From Oscheius sp. JU75 (lineage: Eukaryota; Nematoda; Chromadorea; Rhabditida; Rhabditidae), in NCBI GenBank assembly GCA_037178855.1, contig JASJZC010000004.1, forward strand, positions 3,472,001 to 3,536,000: DNA of 64,000 nt, written 5' to 3'. Of the stretch, positions 32,112-44,700 are shown piece after piece (the stretch's first letter is position 1; each line of letters begins with the position of its first letter). The notes under the pieces are model-generated. The model was not told the origin of the DNA. It saw only the letters and a list, made by a program, of their open reading frames with translations, and made no database searches. A program made the translations under genes and the position numbers.

Positions 32112-33625
32112 TCCAAGAAATAAGATCGTCGAAACTAGCCAACTATTCTCAAAAAGAAAATTACAAATGTTATGAGAAAGAGAAAGGAAACATGGGACCT
32201 TATTAAAAAAATTTTTTTTAAAGATTGATTGAAAACGGATAAACGCCGGTTTAGGGGATTTAAATGCGGATACAGACTCGATTGAAGTTTGTAAACAAAT
32301 GTAGCTTGTGCCAAGAAGCAGAAAAAAAACCAGAATGACTTATAGTAGATATGAAAGTTTTAAAAGCCAGTCGTACGCGCCCAACAGTAATAAAAAGAGC
32401 TTCGATGGTGTGCTAATTACCGTCAGTTAGAGGATGACGGCTCTCAAAGCAACTGCGAGAGGCTACACGTTCGGGCGGCCAATCGATTAACGGAGACCGG
32501 CAGAGTGTGGAGAGTCCGGCCATCCAATCATTTACAGCCGGGCGACTTCCCAGCAGAGAGCATCTCACCCCAAACAATATCAAACGAAAACAATAAGTCA
32601 ATGGCCAGCCGGTTGGCGAAAAGGACATGCTGGGCACAACGGGGGTCAGGTGGTGCAACTCCCGCTCTAGAGATCGATTGGAAGCTGGCCAGTGACGCCA
32701 CGCCTATCATACTAAGACAATTTTTAAAAAAAGGATTAAAAAATGGCATTCGTGCGAAGCACATTCAATGATGACTAGTTTTGAAATGCATCGGCGAGGT
32801 ATAAATCAAGATCGAGAGAAAATAAACACGGCGGGCGGAGATAATGACACCATTGCTGGTCATCTCGTTCAAAGAGTCAGTGAAATGAGGAAACAGCCGA
32901 GAAAAGAAAACAATGAATCGGTAATGAAGTTCAGCCTTGGCCCCTGATCTTTCGGCTTGGAAGCGCAGGCAGCAACAGAGAACGCTAGATGGCAAAATAA
33001 GCGAACAAAATGGCTGAAGAGCAAGTTGTCAATCCAAGCAAATACTGGTACATAAATGCATTGCAACATAGCGTGATGAAATGGTGTTTGTAGAATATAT
33101 AGGGCCAGCGTAAGTGGAAGAATTTAGATTCCACCGAAAGAGGGAACGTATTTATCAAACAATTGACGATGCGCCGCAAATTTCCCAGCTGTTTGAACAG
33201 CCAAAGTAGCAGAAGTAAAATTCAAAAAAAGGGGTCAGCAAGCACAAAAACAAGAGTAAAGTAGGGCGCTAGCGAAGATCATAGACTGGTCGTGATTGCA
33301 AGGACAAATTGGGTGCGGCGGCGTGAAATAGTGTTAAAACAGATATCGGTGAACACACACGGTTTCGGCTGCTTGATGCTATGCTTGCGTGAATTCTACT
33401 TGTAAGGACAGAGAAAAACCAAAAGCTCACAATATGCCCCTTCACTCTTGTCGTTTCATTTCTTACAATGAACATAAAGGCAACTATAGCCACCTGGCAA
33501 TTACAGCCGGCTGAAAATCAGCTTGAGCTGAAAATTGTCGTTTTTAAAGCTATACGTATCTCCCTTTTATTGAGTTCAAACAGACGGCTTAGTATTGTGT
33601 AGTCAAATCAAGAGCAGATTTTATC
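32112..33625. other. IMP-like gene upstream region, no supported gene
   Basis: About 1.5 kb between divergent transcription units. Open frames on both strands are short and lack splice or homology support. It probably carries IMP-like gene promoter or alternative first-exon sequence, but nothing specific can be pointed to. Confidence 0.4.
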
Positions 33626-33969
33626 ATGGTGTGGTTTTTACGCCAACAATCGGAAGCTGAGGATATTTACTCACAAAGAAACGTGAAAAGGCGCGCAACT
33701 TGGATTCCTGACGGTGAGTGCTTACTTTATCTTATTTTTCGGGGAAAAAACACAAAACAAAACGGCTGAGAAAAGAAGAATGAGTGGTGAAAGAAACAGT
33801 GCAATTTGAAAAAGCCCGCCCAGAATGCTGCGCACTGTATTGACGGCAAAATGTACGCAGTTTTGGGCTTTCCAGACAACAAGACTTCCGAATCTCCTCC
33901 TTTTCCTCCCTTCTTCAAACTTTATCCTAACTTCTATTGTAAAAAAAAATATAGAAACTTCTTCTAACA
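33626..33969 (+). CDS. possible two-exon small protein upstream of odr-4
   Basis: An ATG at 33626 opens 29 codons (charged, with RRATWIP) and ends at a good donor GTGAGT (33714). The best in-phase continuation is after a TACGCAG acceptor at about 33860, giving about 36 further codons, Pro/Phe/Lys-rich, to a TAA at about 33969. Total is about 65 residues. There is no homology that I recognise. The first exon looks convincing; the second could be wrong, and the true partner exon might lie further downstream. Confidence 0.3.
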
Positions 33970-34217
33970 GATCTCTAGTTTTGTTCTCACTGAGACGAAC
34001 AACTAGTGTGATTTTCTGAAAGAACTCTCCAAATGAAAAGATTTTGCAATTATTCCAAGTAGATATTTTGCAACTAATTGTTTTGCCTCGGAATCAATAG
34101 ATTGGCGCCTCAATACTTTTACCCGTCGGGCCCTTGTCCCCCTGACAACCACAGTGAAAATCACCACTCCTTCTCTATCTCGTCTTTGAAATGCTCATAC
34201 TCGACGTTCCTGCAGAA

Positions 34218-36008
34218 ATGATCATTCTCGACTCGAAGCTTGAAAGATGGGTCGAAAAATCAATCAAGCAACACTGCCAAGCAGAAAAGGATAAGTCTGT
34301 ACCGGCTACCGCTTTCTTCCTCATCGGATCTTTCTGTTCTGATGGAGATATCCATGTCGCCTATGTTGCCAAATGTCCACTTCCCGGTTCAGCCGATGAT
34401 CTTGTAAGTAAAAAGGGTGCTAAGTCCCCTCCACCTAAACGAACTAATATTCGGAAGAAAAATCGCGAAATTATGCTACTGGATGATGAAGAGGTGGGAG
34501 ATGGTAAAGTGGCAGCACTTGTAAATCACTTGACGTATCGTGAATCAGTTCCGCATCCATTAGTTCCTATCTTTTGTTCCCGTAAATAAAGCTGAGCACA
34601 ATGTTTAGGGTGGAGACAAACTCAGCAAAACTCTCGACGATGAGTGGCTCAGCGATTCGGCTGAGAAGATTACAAGAATGCTTCCAGGTGGTATCAACGT
34701 TGTCGGTATTTTGATTTTCATATATTGTTCAAACTAAGCATTTAAGGAGTTGCCTGGTTTTCGAATAGAAAAGTATTCGATGAACAGCGTCAGATGATAA
34801 CTCGAGCCCTGGCCAGAATCCAGAGAACAAACAATTCGTTGACTACCCTCAGCATCAACAACGTTAACGAAACGATGGTACCCCTAGACTTTTCGCTGAA
34901 AACATGTCTGCTTTAGGGACTAGTCTACATAGAGACTCCCAATGGCAAGCCGCAAGGCGTCATCATCGATGTCGTGAAACGAGGTCCAGAGTCCAGCACA
35001 AAAGTACATTTTACACCGGTAGATCCATATTTTTCGAGTAAAGATTTTCTCTTCAGCTGGAATGGATCTCGCTGGTAACTAACGCCTCGACAAAAGTTAC
35101 ACTTAATGTTCCTTACCGAGGGAATCAACCCGACTTCTACAAGGAATTTTATGCTTCTCTTCGACCTTTTGCTGAGAATCTCTTTGCCTGTGACATGGTA
35201 TTGTTCCCTAACTTTTTCACTTCTTAAGTTCTAGATTCTCATCGACGGAAACATCCGCGAGAACACCGAACCGCTCTTCGAGAATCCCAAAAAGAAAAAA
35301 GCCAATTCCATCGAAATCCAGATGTTCATAGATCCATGCTGTATGTTTTTCGTTTAATCATTATTAGGCAATTACAGTCAACAAGGAGAACGAGATCCAG
35401 TGCAAGTCGGCAGACAACCTTCATGAAATCAGCTTTGACATGGAAATTCGAGCTGCCGTGCCCATTCGCTCAAAAATCGAGGCAGTGAAAACAGCTGTAA
35501 AGCACCACCTAATCAGGTCGCTGATGGCTAGAGCAGGTGCATTTTCTCATTTTGTTTTTATATGCATTCTCTCAGAGTTACACTATGAATCGATGGAAAT
35601 TGCCGAGGATGGAGAGCAGGATGGACCGTGTTCAGTTCATCAGCTGCCAAGAATCTGCACTACTCTTCTTCCAGTAAACGGATCTGTTCTCGTACAGGAC
35701 TATCTTTTCGAAGCCGATTCGGTTGAAGATGCGCAAAACAACTTCAAGGAAATACTAGAGCTTGACACAAATATTGGTTAGTACTCCTTTTTACTGTCGA
35801 AATTCTTCTTTTAGAGCACGTGGATGAAGGATGGGAACGGGCACTTCTCCCAGAGGAGATGGAATCCGTTCGATGTCCTCTTGACTCTTCCCCACTCGTG
35901 TCTCTCAAGCCGAATGAAGACGATATTTCTCTCACGCCCGTGCTCATAGTTCTCGCTATCATCGTCGGTGTCGTGTCGATAGTTGTCTATCTGACCATGG
36001 GACATTAG
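34218..36008 (+). CDS. odr-4: ODR-4 homologue
   Basis: ODR-4 is an ER membrane protein needed in C. elegans for delivery of odorant GPCRs to cilia; it partners ODR-8/UFSP2. The start at 34218 lies 2 nt after TTCCTGCAG and matches the family start (short strand, then ERWVEKSI). Conserved blocks: AFFLIGSFCSDGDIHVAYVA, LDDEWLSDSAEKITRMLPGGINVVG, LEWISLVTNASTKVTLNVP, IEIQMFIDPC, EIRAAVPIRSKIEAVKTAVK and LPVNGSVLVQDYLFEADS. A C-terminal transmembrane helix (VLIVLAIIVGVVSIVVYL) ends just before the stop, as in animal ODR4. The intron 34404-34608 stays open for 61 codons and stops inside an AATAAA, suggesting a truncated isoform. An upstream in-frame ATG at 34191 exists but precedes the acceptor. 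Confidence 0.9.
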
Positions 36009-36127
36009 CTATTTTTTTTTCTTTTGCTATCTGTAAAACAAAGACCTGGGAAGCGTATTTATCGACTGTGATTATGGTACATTGTATTTTTGTAGTATCA
36101 CAATTGGGGAATGAACAGTAAACTTAC

Positions 36128-36834
36128 TTAAACAAGAATAAGCCAGAGAATGAAGAACACACCCAGCAACATGAATACATTTGAAAGGAATTGTTCTTCC
36201 TGATATTGACGACTGCCAGGTTGTGCCGGTTCGGGACGACGTTCACCGCCATTTGAAAACCACGACGCCATGAAGGATAGCGGGAAAATACCTAATTCCA
36301 AGACATTTTGGAGCTGAATGAGAAAAACCTACCTATTCCCATGGAAAATTGCACACCACCGCCACCTCCTTCGGCTCCACCCCATTGGAAACCGGGAAAT
36401 CCGCCTTGAGGAGCTTCTGTCCGTTGTCCGCGAGGTCTGGGAGGAATCTTGTCACGAGGATCTGTCGTATCTCCTCCTCGGCCATAAAGAGGAATAACCT
36501 GAACAAATTTAAATGATAGCAGAGCTGAATAAAATAAGTACCTGTTCTTTGGAGATGGCAGCCTTGCAGACTGGACAAACTTGGCGATTCGGACGAGTAT
36601 CTAGCCACTGGACGAGGCAGGGCCAGCAGAAAAGATGTCCACACATAGAAACGACGGCATCTCGGGCAATATCAAGGCAAATGTTGCATTCGAACCTGAA
36701 TATATTTTTTCCAGAGTGAGCGGAAGAAATTAGTCCAACCTGGAATTGTCTTCGTCTTGCTTCTTCGAGCTCGAATCTTCGTTTTCCGGCACTTTTGATG
36801 AACTGGCGGCAGTAGTTTCGTCGTTTGTACTCAT
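36128..36834 (-). CDS. rnf-5: RNF5/RNF185-type membrane RING E3 ubiquitin ligase
   Basis: An ER-anchored E3 ligase for protein quality control. After an acidic Ser/Thr-rich start (36834; a TATTCAG acceptor lies 7 nt upstream) comes a canonical C3HC4 [35 protein letters not shown] and CPVCKAAI. The conserved VIPLYGRGG follows directly, then a Pro/Gly-rich linker ([16 protein letters not shown]). Two hydrophobic segments close the protein, the last one ([20 protein letters not shown]) at the very C-terminus, as in RNF5 and RNF185. Three short introns, all in phase. The RING-YGRGG-TM-TM order leaves little doubt about the family; RNF5 and RNF185 cannot be told apart here. Confidence 0.95.
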
Positions 36835-38893
36835 GGATACTCTGAATATGGTCGAATTATCAAGTATACCAAAAACAAGTGTGACTAGCTTCGCCGTCCC
36901 TTACACTTGACTATATATCGAAAACAGGCGGCTGCGCCGCTTCCTCAATAGCAGAAATTCCCAAAATTTCCCACAATGCTGTCTTGTCAACTAAAGTCGG
37001 ACAGACGGAGACTATTGCGCTTTAGTAGTAGAGAGATAGGGAAGTGAAAAAGTAGCTATTGATTTCAGCTGGAGGAAACAAGTGTGACTAGATTAGTCGA
37101 CGTCATCAATTGGCGTAAATGCTGTCACTATGGGGTCAATAGTTTGTAAGGGAAGTGTGTATGTATAAGATTTTTTGGGCGAGAGTATAGAGAGCCTGAA
37201 ATCAAGCCTTGTCAAAACAAGACAAAACAGACTTTGGTTGTTCAATGGCCAATAATCACGTTCCCAGCTCAGCCAACGACGCATTTTCGAGTAGACGCTC
37301 ATTTTACGAAATGCCATAGAAATTATAGCCAGATAATACTAAGTTCTAAAATTGACACGTTCTTGTTTATGCACCATGACTTGAAGGAATTGAAGCCTTA
37401 TCTCAAGTCATTTATTACTGAGCTAATACTTTCTCCGCAAGTATTGTGCTCCAGATTTTGATCGATGTAGATAAGCCAAAGATAAAATGGTTGATGAATG
37501 GGATTGGAAAAAAAGAACAATATCAAACAAATTTTGATATTCCCGCTCATTAGTTTTTAAAATATCGAAGGTGCAGGCCGAAAAGTTGTTAATAGAAGCG
37601 GATTGAAGTGCATTGTCTGGAGGTCTTACGTAGTTTACTGGTTACGGATACGGAAACAATTCCGTTTGAAAAAACGATTTGCGATGAACTCCCGAACCAG
37701 AACTTCAGTATAATACTTCTCTGGGCTCAATCCAGCACGACTTCCCCTCTGCTTCTGCCATCCTATACTCCTTCCTCTCCGGTCGTTTTCTATCCGTGGC
37801 TACTCTCAGTTCGCCATCGCAGCAACTCACAGAAACCAACAAAGCACTGCATGGGACGGGAGGGTGCAGTTCAGGGCCATGAGGAGAGAGTGTGTTCCGG
37901 GTGGAGAGTGCTAGGTGAAGAAGAGACGAGAGAGTGTGCAAGGGAGAGAGGAGTCGGGGAACCGGCAATGCCAGGCCGTGCCTGGCGGCAGCTGGAGGTC
38001 GGACCCAGCTGACTCCTCATGTTCTTTTACTCCCTTTTCCACGTTTTTTGTTGTTTTTTGAAAGAGTACTGTGGTATGAAATTTTGATTTTCTTATTCCT
38101 AACTCTTTGAATAGTAAAATACTCTATTTTGAACAGAATTGGATGCAAGGGGACATTGGTACGGGACCGAACACCCGGACCTATACTCTTTGTCTGCCAT
38201 TGCGTCCACTTTCGTAACTCTCACGTTCCAGTTTTTCTCAAGCAGGTAGGATAAGATTTCTTGACAAATTTCAAACTCTTTTTCCTAAAACGGTAATTGT
38301 CACCAAGGTGGCATTGATCCCGCCGCACTTTTTGTCTTCAAAAGTAGGTCGCCAGTTCCACTGTTCCTTCTCCTAAAGACTCTCAGCTTTATTCTACTGA
38401 CGTCTTCAAAAGTCAATTAGCTGATGCTGCAAAAGCTTAGTTAGAGATAAACCAACTGTGAGTGTACTCACTCTCCCATTAGCTGCTGGACTAAAGAGTT
38501 TTTTTTTTTTTTACTTAACCAGTGTCTCTATCAGTTTGAAACGGACAGTGATTAGCCTCTGGACGGTTTCTAGGTTGAAAAACATGTTGACAGTTTGAGG
38601 AAGCCATGATACGTGCAGCCTTCCCACCCGACAATGGTTATATCCTCTTTCTTCTGTCCGAACCGACCATCTGGATGTCCAGCTGCAGTCGTCAATATGT
38701 TTTTCTTATTTTATTGAACTGGATACCCTTCTCACTGAACTTCGCGAAAACTCGGTCCCAAATCTGGTCATCTCTCGTTTTGTTTGACCAAGCCGAACCC
38801 TCAGTTTTTTTGTCTCTCAAAGTGCAGTTGTCCTTTCACTCTTCTTTTGGGATGAAGTTAATGATTTTCAGAAACTACATTCACTTTATTGAG
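36835..38893. other. intergenic 2 kb between RNF5 and the transmembrane LRR gene
   Basis: No supported exon. It includes a CT-rich stretch (about 37720-37790), a GA-rich stretch (about 37870-37960) and a short perfect inverted repeat (GCCAGGC CGT GCCTGGC, 37968-37984) similar to the one at 7710-7724. It probably contains the promoter of the LRR gene. Confidence 0.45.
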
Positions 38894-41006
38894 ATGAAGC
38901 CTTTGTGGCTTTGTCTCGTCTTCTTGTCGACAGCTATCTTGGCTGACTGGGCCTGTCCACCCATCGATGCTGAGTTCAAAAGAGTCGCCATCACATTGAA
39001 CAAAACTGTGAGTTCAGTTGTCATCTCTCATTCAAGATGTTGCAGATTGCCTGTAGATGTCAGGAAGACGGATTCTACTACAATGTGGATGGAGTGACAA
39101 TCGAATGTTCCGACAGTTCTTACCCGGCTCTCAAGGAGAGTCTACTCACTCTCAACAAGACAGAAGTCGGCTCTTTGAGGATTTGGGGATCGATACTCTT
39201 CAAAATGCCAGAAGACTTCTTCAAAATGGTATGACTTTGGGCATTTTGAAAAAGTGTACTTTTTGAGAACCAGTTCAAACACGTCTCTGTTGACGAGTGT
39301 GAGGTCGGATCCATACATGAGAGCGCCTTCAAAAGTGTCCAGAAAGAGCTGATTTCGTTGAGTATGAAGGGCAATCAGCTAAATTCGAAGGCTCTCAATG
39401 TGCTCAAGAATCTCCCGAGGTTGCAGAACATCGACTTCTCTGGTAACACCAAAGTTTTTCTTCTTATATAGAAGTGTTTAGCCAATGTGATCAGCACGAT
39501 TCCGAAGAACATCTTCCCCGATGACAGTCGCGAGATTACTCTCGACTCGAACAACATTAAAGTCATCGAGGATGGAACCTTCTCGAATCTCCGAAACCTG
39601 AAGAAATTGACGCTGTCTCACAATCAGATCGAGACGATTACCGCCAACACATTCAAGGGACTCGACCAACTCGAAACTCTCATTCTGAACCACAACAACA
39701 TCAAGAGCATCGACTACCTTGCCTTTGCTCATATGAAGAAACTTCGAATGATTGATCTCGGAACAAACGATGTTCCCGGAGTCGAGTTGAGAAACTTGCC
39801 CAAGCTGGAGAAAGTTTTCCTTAACAACAACAACATTCAGTCTTTCAAGGAAACTGTTCTCAAGTGGGTTCTTTGTTTGCTGTCTAACGAATTCCTAATT
39901 TAAGAGATCTCCCCTCCCTCATCCTCGTATCAATGGACCGTAACTACGTGTCCGAAATCGACGACGGAGACCTGGCTGGGCTCTCGAAGAGCGTCAGCCT
40001 GGAAAGTCTCACCCTCGCCGCAAACAATATCTCTCATGTGGGTTTGAACAGCTTTATCCGCAACTGAATACTAGCGCCCGGTACGAATGGGTCGAACACA
40101 TTGTTTTCAGATTGGAAGCAAAGCTCTCATCCCCATCCAACATGTCAGCATCTTGGCTCTGCAGAATAATCAGCTCAGTCTTCTCAGTGAAGGTAGGTGT
40201 AACTAAAAGAGCCTTCTATTGAACTCTACAGAGAACCACCAGTCCTTCCTGGCTCCCTTATACCGTCTGAAAACTCTGCTCCTCTCGAACAATCTCATCC
40301 GCAAGATCCGCGAGAAGGATCTTCCTCGATCTGTCGTAACTCTGGCTGCTGATCATAACAAGCTGGAAGAAGTGAGAGTTCCTGTTTGATACTATAATCA
40401 ATCGTATTCAGATCGAAGCCAGATCATTCGACGGTATGCCCATGCAGCGAATCTATCTCAACAACAACGGCTTGACTCATCTCCCGGCCCACATCTTTGA
40501 CAGCTTCGAAATGAAGACTCTCGAAGCAGCAGATATCACAGAGAATCGCTGGTACTGTGTCTGTGGAAAGGAATGGCTTGTGGATTGGCTCGACGAGTTG
40601 GGAGATAGAGATGTCGGAGAAGGAGCTCTAGGATGTCTGGCTAGACACGAGTGCGGCTTGGATGCCACTAAGAAGAGGGAGGAAGCGGAAGCCGAGGCCA
40701 GAAGAAGTTCTTGGATCTCAATCGGAGCCACTCTTCTGGCTGTAGCCTCGATCGCCATTCTCTTAATCATTGCCTTCCTCTTTATCACCGAGGGCAAACA
40801 TGCGGTAATTGAACAATCGAAAGCCATACAACAGTCCATTTCAGACCATCTTCCTCCGTCCCAAGAGGGTTGCTTCCGACATGCACAAGCTGATCACGGA
40901 CACAGATCACCCAGTCATTGAGAACCACTCCGAACCACATCCGCTAGTCAAGAAAACACTAGTGAATGGCGATGCGAAGAAGTCTGTACGATTCGCGGAA
41001 GCCTAA
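38894..41006 (+). CDS. transmembrane leucine-rich repeat protein
   Basis: A type I membrane LRR receptor or adhesion protein of roughly 560 residues. It starts with a signal peptide (about residues 1-17), then an N-terminal cysteine cap (ADWACPP, IACRCQED...IECSD). At least nine LRRs of about 24 residues follow (REITLDSNNIKVIEDGTFS, LKKLTLSHNQIETI, LETLILNHNNIKSI, VSILALQNNQLSLL, LKTLLLSNNLIRKI, MQRIYLNNNGLTHL), then a C-terminal cap (NRWYCVCGKEWLVDWL...LGCLARHECG). One transmembrane helix (about 27 residues, ISIGATLLAVASIAILLIIA) precedes a 50-60 residue cytosolic tail ending KKSVRFAEA. KSVRF fits the RVxF docking motif for protein phosphatase 1. Eight or more short introns were placed in phase. 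Nematode LRR-only receptors (lron/eLRR-like) are the closest group. Confidence 0.88.
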
Positions 41007-41719
41007 ACTACGAAAACACAGCAGGAATCTTCCCCTTTTTAACAATACGAGTCTCACTAACCCGATGATAATTGGTCTTAGAGTCTGTCCCAAGGCCTCT
41101 TTTCCTCGTCGGGTTCAAATTGCAAAAAGATCTTCTTTTTCTTCTGGAAATGATAGCGCATTACTCTCTGTCTCTTTAACCCCGTGTACTTTATGTATTG
41201 ATTGTTGTGTTTAACCATTATAAACATTCGAAACATACACATGTCTTCGAGCGGGGATTATTATAAGGCGCGAGGGAGCCTTTTCTCACTTTTGTGTGCT
41301 CAGAAGAACGGAACATTTCGACCAAAAGGTAGCTTGTCTAGTTGTGGAACAAAGAGATCTTGCTCTGAATAGACTGAAAATAAGACTACCATTGTAGATG
41401 TCATATTGGGAAAGACAGTCGGAGAGCACCTCCCAACATTCGTTACTATGGACTGTCCAAAATGTTCTGAGATCAAAGTCCAGAGGACTTTTCCGCAGTC
41501 CCGACGTTCCAGAGAGACGGCCTTAACACCTTGTTTGGACCCCTGCTAATTAGGCTCCTTTCTGCGTGCCGGTCTGTTTGCGTACGCTCGTTTTGTCTTT
41601 TTGACCCGAGGCGCGCGGTGCTCCTACCATAATCCTTACACGAGGCTTGCCTCCTGCTCGTCCTTCTTCTTCCGATTATAACTGTATACTTTCAGAAGCC
41701 TTTCCATGACCTTATCCGA
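41007..41719. other. intergenic stretch between two plus-strand membrane-protein genes
   Basis: About 700 nt. No supported exon. It holds the LRR gene 3' end and the presumed promoter of the class C receptor. Too long for a typical operon gap. Confidence 0.4.
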
Positions 41720-44700
41720 ATGAAGGCCTTTACCTTTTTGACGTTCTTACTCGTCCGATTGACTCTATGTCTCGACTTTCGATCTCAGGTAAATTGATGT
41801 AATTTGACTGTTTCCAATGTGACAGGTCTTTCAAAACAATCTCCAGCAACAGCTCCAACATGCCTCGAACTTTCAAAACAGTGGTTCAAATCCATACGAG
41901 CAGTTTACTCCTATCCAAGGGAAAGTTTTCGGTGCCAATGGCAACCCAATCGCCTCCTTCCCAATGACCGACTTTTTCACTCCCAATTTTACAGCCATTC
42001 TCCCATACCAGGTTGGATGAAGTTGAAGAAGCTTGAAAAAGATTTGAGTTTAGACCCCAACTACCTACAATACTCAATCACCGTTGCCGTTCCAGCAAGG
42101 GTACGGTCAGAGTTATTACAATCCCCAACAGCCTGTCGTTTCTACCATATCCTACGTGAGATATTTGTACTTGTCTTTCTAAACTGCTTCTCAGACCATT
42201 CCAACCACTACATATCCCCCAACAACAATGACCTATACGACGACTACCAGTCCAACAGTAACTCCTCTACTCTGGACCACGAAGGCTACGTCGAGGGCTC
42301 CGGCTAAAATGAGCAAGCTTTCTGTCAAGTAAGGTCTCTGAAACAAAAGAAGAACAATGATTTTCAGACCGGTGAAGAAGGAAGAAGGAGCCGGTGCTGC
42401 CCATGTCTCCGTTCCGAGCCACCGTCTTCTCAATGACATATTGGTTATTCCTTCCAGTCGCAGACTCTATATTCTGGCCATTTTCTCCATCCACGAGTCG
42501 GCCGACTACAAGGTACCTTGTCTGAAAGAAACCGCTCTGAAATTGGATACTCGCGCTTTCACTTTGGAGACAAAGAGAACAAACAACTTAGATTGTATTT
42601 AGGGATTCGAGTGCGGAAGAGTCGACGTCAATGGGTTCATCAGAATGGCTGCCTTTCTCGACGCTCTTAATGCTGTATGTTCTAAAGAGATTAGATCGAC
42701 AGATTATCTTGACAGGTCAACTCGCAGAAGGTGCTAAAAGACGCTGGAGTCTCGCTGGGAGCTGTCATCGTGGACAGTTGCTCGTCCGATCTGAGAACGG
42801 TAGCTGACCTTTACGAACTACTGTCAGGGACAAATATTCAAAAGTGAGACTGTAAATTAATGATTACAATCTGTTCAGGACCGATTTAGTCGCTTTGGTT
42901 CGAGATGACGGCGCGTATCTGCCCAATGTCGACTTATTTGCTCGTCATCTTCGAATCCCGACCATCAACACCTTCTTTTCTCCCACGGAAAATGTAAATC
43001 TTTTAGTCACTTCAAGTATGTTTCAGCCTCTAACAACTGGAACTCTGCCCTCGATGTCCAGCCCCCTCGAAGCCATATTCGGTCTTCTCCATCATACTGG
43101 CAGCAAGTGTATTAGTATGTTGTACGACGATCGACATTTGAGGTGACTGCAACGGTTTTCCCAACAAACTAGAACTTCAGTACCTCACACCAATTTCTGG
43201 AGATGGCCGGGAATAAGGGAGTCTGTGTCGAGCACCATGTCAGTTTGAAAAACGACGGGAAGACTACTGCCGAGGGCGCTGTGAGACGACTCTTACTGAC
43301 AGAGGCCAGAATAGTCGTTGTTCTTTTGAGCGAATGGAACTGGATCGAGTTGATGAAGGCCTTCCGGTCTGAAATGGTTTGTTCTCGTTTGACTCAATGC
43401 GCAGTGGTACTTTAGGTAATTGCCGGTCGCTTCATCATTCTCACGACGCAAGATCCTCGCTGGTTCACTTCCAAACAATTTGTCGAAGCTTGGCCCCATT
43501 TCGACCAACTTCTTCTATCAGTCAGTCTATTCAACTTCTGAATTCAGAACTCTTTTAGGTAGCAGTGGACAAAGTCCGTCAGAGTCACGAGCAGCAAGCT
43601 CTCACCTCCCAGTTTGCCAAACTTCCTTTCCCGAGCAGCTGGAGGAGTCAGTTCTGGTCAATCGCCTTCAAATGTCACATCGGAGGTGAAAACGAGGCAG
43701 GGGAACAGTTTTCAAAGTGAGGATTCGACAAACTGATCATAAAGAGTTTAGGGAATGTGAACAGAAACAGCTGCTGAACATATCAGATGTAGCTCCCGAC
43801 CTGGATGTGGCTCCAGTGACTGTGGCAGTTCATTCCGTTGCTCACGCTGTCAGAAAACTCATCGATAATGTTTGCCCAGGTTATATTTTGTCTTCTAATT
43901 AAATATAGCGATTTAGGAGCATTGGTGCAGAGCCTGAACGATTGTCTCAACGACCCACAGGATACTCTCTTCAACGCTATTCTGAACACTCGTTTTGTCC
44001 ATTCTCTGGGAGAGGGAGGAGGTTGGTTCGGGGCTTGATTTGTTCAAAAATTTCTTTAGAAGTATTCTTCAATTCGACCTCTGGATTCCGAGACCACCGA
44101 CTAATAATCAACCGCGTGGTTCACAACGTACAGCTAGACGTGGACAAACTCGCCGAGTGGGATACTGTAGGCTCTTTCTATTTCCATCTAAGATTTCTTT
44201 AGTTGACCGGCTTCAAATACACTGCTTTAAACGATCTGGTAATGGAAGAGAGGGATGGAACCCGAGCTCCGTTGAGAAGTAGCTGTCCGAGATCTACATG
44301 TGCTGCTGAGGAGGCTCGTCGTCAAAGAGCGGGTAGCCGGCCAGCCCTCAAAGACTCGATCACTAACGTTTATGTACTTGTCTACGCGGTCGGAACAGGT
44401 GACCCTTTATGCAGACAATACAGTGAAACTTTAGTCATCGCCTTCTTCATTTGCACAATGTGCATGTACCACAGGATAGTGGCTGCTGGAGTAGATGAGT
44501 ATCGGATATGTACAGCCTATACACTGGCTGGATTGTCCATGCTCTGTCTTGTCTCTTTATTTTTCATAATCCCGCCAAACCCAGTATCCTGTAGCGTTAG
44601 AAGACTAGCCTTTCCTCCAGCACTAACGGTAGTCCTGGCACCAATCCTCGTCAAGGTAAAGAACCGATAGAGCCGGTAACAAAAAGTTAAGACTCTTTTC

